Source of the DNA: Bacillota bacterium
GTDB taxonomy: Bacteria > Bacillota > UBA4882 > UBA8346
Length of the DNA stretch: 8,873 bases
Direction: 5' to 3'
Assembly (NCBI GenBank): GCA_028282485.1
Contig: JANQHU010000184.1
Coordinates: 1-8,873 of the forward strand
This document shows, piece after piece, positions 6,759 through 8,873 of the stretch; the stretch's first letter is position 1, and every line of letters starts with the position of its first letter. Below the pieces are notes generated by a model. The model did no database searches, was not told the DNA's origin, and saw only the letters and a program-made list of their open reading frames with translations. Both the position numbers and the translations under genes were made by a program.

Positions 6759-7724
6759 GTGGTCAATAATCAAAAAAAAATGTATGAAACCTGTATGTTA
6801 AAAAATGGTTTTTTTAAAGATAATAATAATACGCTATTTAATAAAGAATGGACTTGTTACACCCTTTCTCCTAATCGGGGTCAAGGCCATTATTGGGTCT
6901 ATTTTTATCACAATTTATTTTCTATCTCAATTATGGATTTTTGCTATTATGAAGACTTGATTTTAGAGTATGAACAACCCCATTATCTAAGCATCAGTTA
7001 TTATGAGTCAATTTCCGGCGAGGAATTAAAACCCCATAAAAACTTATCAGCCTCATCTCTGAAAGGACATTTCGGTAATGGCCTATACCAGGCTTCTTAT
7101 CATAAAGAAATACCTATCCGTTGTATAGGTATTGTGGTTATGCCGGAATTCTATGAGCTGCATCTAAAAACTAAATATCCGAAGGAATACGCGGATCTAC
7201 TCCAGGCTTTTTTAAAGGTTGACGGTACCAAAAATTTCCCCGAGTTAATTTTTGTGCTTAAACAAATTAAAAACTGCCATTTTTCTGGAATGGCAGCCAA
7301 ATTATATTATGAAAGTAAAGTGACAGAAGCAATCTCCCTCATTTTGCAAAATAATCTCGAACAAAAGAAACTAAGGCCAGCCAAACAGGTCTCCCAACAA
7401 GATTTAGAAAGTTTGGCTACGGTTGTTTTCTATCTAGATAACCATCTAAGCTCGGAACTTGATTTGAACTTTTTAACTAAAATCGCCTGTATGGGGCGCA
7501 CCAAACTCAAATATACTTTTAAAAAAATATATCAATGCACTATTTATGAATATCTGCTTCAAAAAAGAATCCGATTGGCCCAAGACCTGCTTTCAAATAC
7601 CGATTTAAGTATTAATCAAATTGCTCAAAAAATTGGTTATAAAAAAACAAGTAGTTTTTCCGAAATCTTTCGCAAATGGACCGGGATTCTACCTAAAGAT
7701 TATCGCAAGATATCGATATCCTAA
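6759..7724 (+). CDS. AraC-family transcriptional regulator, PchR/YbtA-like, siderophore-responsive type
   Basis: 321 aa from GTG 6759. The N-terminal ~210 residues form a sensor region containing SISYYESISGEEL (78-90) and a HFGNGLY-QASYHKEIPIRCIGIVVMPEFYE stretch (104-133), as in Firmicute regulators beside siderophore genes. The C-terminal ~100 residues are the AraC/XylS DNA-binding domain: first helix-turn-helix about 236-257 (LNFLTKIACMGRTKLKYTFK), second about 285-306 (INQIAQKIGYKKTSSFSEIF), ending in the expected GILPKDYRK. In relatives such as PchR and YbtA, the sensor detects the ferric siderophore and the protein activates uptake and synthesis genes. That role is inferred from context: the gene is divergent from the transport operon across a Fur box and a 21-bp-spaced direct repeat. 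The gene is distinctly AT-rich. Confidence 0.88.
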   Translation: MVNNQKKMYETCMLKNGFFKDNNNTLFNKEWTCYTLSPNRGQGHYWVYFYHNLFSISIMDFCYYEDLILEYEQPHYLSISYYESISGEELKPHKNLSASSLKGHFGNGLYQASYHKEIPIRCIGIVVMPEFYELHLKTKYPKEYADLLQAFLKVDGTKNFPELIFVLKQIKNCHFSGMAAKLYYESKVTEAISLILQNNLEQKKLRPAKQVSQQDLESLATVVFYLDNHLSSELDLNFLTKIACMGRTKLKYTFKKIYQCTIYEYLLQKRIRLAQDLLSNTDLSINQIAQKIGYKKTSSFSEIFRKWTGILPKDYRKISIS

Positions 7725-7782
7725 ATAGTACTACAGCGGATGACCTACTTTATTATTCCCATTGCTTCTTTTGTTTTAAGCC

Positions 7783-8166
7783 TTACTCCGCGTTTTTATA
7801 ATGAGAAAGAAACTGTCGGAGGGCATAAATTACATCATTACTGATGACATGTTCAATAGCACAAGCATCCTTATCAGCAGTGCTCGCATCAATCTTTAGC
7901 ACCTCGGTAAAAAACTTTTGTAGCACTTCATGCTTCTGAGAAGTACATTTTGCCAGCTTCAATCCGGCCGGAGTGAGAAAAACTTCTTTGTATTTTTCGC
8001 TAATGATTAGTCCTTTTTCCGAGAGAGTAGCCATCGCGCTATTAGTACTTGCTTTAGTAACCCCTAAACGTTCTGCAATATCAGAGACCCGGGCCCCCGT
8101 TTCTTCACTCGAAAGTTCATAAATGGCTTCCAAATAATTTTCCATGGTCGATGTAATTTTGGCCAT
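7783..8166 (-). CDS. DtxR/MntR-family metal-dependent repressor, short form without SH3-like domain
   Basis: 127 aa. Residues 1-75 form the winged helix (VSDIAERLGVTKASTNSAMATLSEKGLI, helix-turn-helix about 27-54). Residues 76-125 form the metal-binding and dimerisation region. DACAIEHVIS puts Cys102, Glu105 and His106 at the same numbers as the DtxR primary-site residues, suggesting an iron-type rather than an MntR (Glu-Glu-His) site. However, residue 10, which is Met in DtxR and Asp in MntR, is Asn. His79 is kept, while the ancillary positions 83 and 98 are Gln and Asp rather than Glu and His. The C-terminal SH3-like domain of full DtxR (about 226 aa) is absent, and even MntR is slightly longer. 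The start ATG 8164-8166 follows GGGGAG by a short spacer. It converges on the AraC-family gene with a 58-bp gap in which I see no clear terminator. Confidence 0.88.
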   Translation of the reverse strand: MAKITSTMENYLEAIYELSSEETGARVSDIAERLGVTKASTNSAMATLSEKGLIISEKYKEVFLTPAGLKLAKCTSQKHEVLQKFFTEVLKIDASTADKDACAIEHVISNDVIYALRQFLSHYKNAE

Positions 8167-8289
8167 TACGTTTTCTCCCCATTATTACAAAATCACCGTC
8201 CAAAAAGTTTTAAACGATAATTTTAAGATTAGTTTTTATATATTCATTGTTAGTTCTATATCTTTAAGTATATCCCATTAGGGAGTAAA

Positions 8290-8318
8290 AATAAAGTACC
8301 GGAAAAATCCATTGTCAA
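8290..8318 (-). promoter_or_regulatory. Candidate SigA promoter of the DtxR-family gene
   Basis: A perfect TTGACA on the minus strand (8313-8318) is followed after 17 nt by TTTATT (8290-8295, 4 of 6). This predicts a start near 8283 and a leader of about 117 nt. An imperfect 21-bp inverted repeat covers the -35, and a TCCC-ATTA-GGGA repeat (8273-8284) covers the predicted start. Either could be the autoregulatory site. Confidence 0.45.
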
Positions 8319-8332
8319 AAATTTTTAGTCAA
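8312..8332. repeat. Imperfect 21-bp inverted repeat over the DtxR-family -35
   Basis: The pattern is TTGnCnAAAA-T-TTTTnGnCAA: 8 of 10 base pairs are complementary around a central T. It overlaps the TTGACA of the leftward promoter. DtxR-family proteins often bind inverted repeats over their own promoters, so this is a candidate operator, though AT-rich DNA makes such symmetry less surprising. Confidence 0.3.
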
Positions 8333-8419
8333 CAGCCCTGGTTTTGCAGTTAAGCAAATAAAAAATCCTTCTTCAAGCAAAACCTTCTTTACAATTTTGT
8401 TAACTTTTGCATCTAAGCC

Positions 8420-8448
8420 TTGCAACTTAAGCTAAGTTTTAATATAAT
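8420..8448 (+). promoter_or_regulatory. SigA-type promoter of the spike-like gene
   Basis: TTGCAA (8420-8425, 4 of 6), a 17-nt spacer and a perfect TATAAT (8443-8448). The predicted start is near 8455, giving a leader of about 70 nt to the ATG at 8526. The spacer contains a perfect 6-3-6 palindrome. Confidence 0.6.
8424..8438. promoter_or_regulatory. Palindrome inside the spike-gene promoter, candidate operator
   Basis: AACTTA-AGC-TAAGTT is a perfect 6-bp inverted repeat with a 3-nt centre, lying between the -35 and -10. It resembles the inner part of the DtxR box (TTAG-CTAA-like core, about 10 of 17 positions by my alignment), but the GG/CC positions are absent. A repressor bound here would block the promoter. 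Assignment to the neighbouring DtxR protein is only a guess. Confidence 0.35.
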
Positions 8449-8525
8449 TAAATTCGCAATTGAGCACAACTAATTTTTGAAATATTGCAAATTAATAACA
8501 AACAATATAAAGGAGCCCCTAAACT

Positions 8526-8873
8526 ATGGAACCAACCCCCAATCCTAACTCCATCTACAACGGGGTGCAACTAATCACCCCCTATCCGGACTTTCCCCTG
8601 ACGGAGCTTCGAATCGAGCAACGGCCTAACCAACATGCCACACTTTATTGCAAAGGCCCGATCACCGTGGAGACTGCCGATACTTATTTAACTGCTTCCC
8701 GGGCCGGGGATCTGATCCAGGCCCGGCAGATAGTCAAGGGCCAAACTCAAGCAGTGCTTTTTAAAGGGCTGGTCCGGGAGGTAAAAGTCACTAAAGGAGG
8801 CCCCAACCGCTATTTTGTGGAAATCGAGGCGGCAAGTAGCACCTGGCGGTTGGATATTCAGAAAAAGAGCCGT
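8526..8873 (+). CDS. VgrG/Pvc8/phage-D-like spike protein of a contractile injection system, N-terminal fragment
   Basis: The first 116 residues are present and the gene runs off the right edge. The protein contains LTELRIEQRPNQHATLY (about 25-41), AVLFKGLVREVKV (about 75-88), YFVEIEAASSTWRLDI (about 96-111) and then QKKSR. This order (short beta strands, an FKGLV-x-V strand and a Y-x-x-I-K-x-KSR-like segment) is that of the first domain of phage gpD/VgrG-like baseplate spike proteins found in Firmicutes. In full proteins a gp5-like beta-helix or an effector domain follows, but that part is outside the window. AAAGGAG (8509-8515) lies 10 nt before the ATG. The codons are clearly more G+C-rich than those of the metal-uptake genes, suggesting a different origin. 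The family is assigned by recognition, without a search. Confidence 0.65.
   Translation, partial: MEPTPNPNSIYNGVQLITPYPDFPLTELRIEQRPNQHATLYCKGPITVETADTYLTASRAGDLIQARQIVKGQTQAVLFKGLVREVKVTKGGPNRYFVEIEAASSTWRLDIQKKSR

Larger units (their letters stand above)
8167..8525. other. Intergenic region between divergent DtxR-family and spike-like genes
   Basis: 359 bp of AT-rich sequence without a credible gene on either strand. It holds a leftward promoter for the DtxR-family gene, a rightward promoter for the spike-like gene, several inverted repeats over or near these promoters, and an 8-bp inverted pair GGTTTTGC/GCAAAACC (8340-8347 and 8377-8384) separated by 29 nt whose role I cannot tell. A short direct repeat CCTTCTT also occurs at 8367-8373 and 8383-8389. 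Confidence 0.6.

Noticed and set aside
7725..7782. Possible bidirectional terminator between the convergent AraC- and DtxR-family genes
   Set aside because: Only a 4-bp GCTT/AAGC pairing and an 8-bp TAGTACTA palindrome are visible; no stable stem followed by a T run.
8340..8384. GGTTTTGC/GCAAAACC inverted pair as a terminator or attenuator
   Set aside because: The 29-nt loop is long and no T tract follows the right arm directly, so I list it only as an unexplained repeat.
1..8873. CRISPR array, tRNA, rRNA, insertion sequence or transposase
   Set aside because: No regularly spaced repeats, tRNA-like folds, rRNA segments, transposase motifs or terminal inverted repeats with target duplications were found by eye.

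Overview
The window looks like the edge of an iron- or metal-acquisition (metallophore) locus from a low-to-moderate G+C Firmicute. Supporting this are strong GGAGG-type ribosome binding sites, SigA-like promoters, an ECF transporter with a Trep_Strep/MptD-like S component, and a PchR/YbtA-like AraC regulator of the kind seen in Clostridia and Negativicutes. The lineage is an inference from gene content; there is no rRNA or marker gene here.

Left and centre (1-6588, all minus strand): a tightly packed operon that reads right to left. In transcription order it encodes an ECF S component, an ECF T component, a fused two-domain ECF ATPase, two exporter-fold ABC half-transporters resembling the YbtP/YbtQ and IrtA/IrtB siderophore importers, and the first 42 codons of a type II thioesterase that runs off the left end. 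The genes are separated by 4 to 21 nt or overlap by 1 or 56 nt, and no terminator is visible between them. The type II thioesterase implies that a nonribosomal peptide or polyketide synthetase lies to the left. From memory, the layout resembles the equibactin locus of Streptococcus equi and a related Clostridium kluyveri locus: a DtxR-type regulator, a cobalt/ECF-type ABC module, a YbtP/YbtQ pair and an NRPS.

Control region (6500-6758): the divergent intergenic region holds a near-consensus Fur box (18 of 21 positions, almost perfectly palindromic) inside the candidate promoter of the transport operon. Between it and the AraC gene lies a pair of exact 11-bp direct repeats spaced 21 bp apart, the geometry expected for an AraC-family operator. 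The AraC-family gene reads rightward. A short DtxR-family gene converges on it from the right and keeps the Cys102-Glu105-His106 metal-site residues of DtxR. The simplest model is Fur repression when iron is plentiful, activation by the AraC protein when it senses the metallophore, and a further metal-dependent layer from the DtxR protein.

Right end (8167-8873): a 359-bp AT-rich intergenic region carries a leftward promoter for the DtxR gene and a rightward promoter (TTGCAA-17-TATAAT) with a palindrome in its spacer. It is followed by the start of a visibly more G+C-rich gene resembling VgrG/Pvc8/phage-D-like spike proteins of contractile injection systems. That gene probably belongs to a different module.
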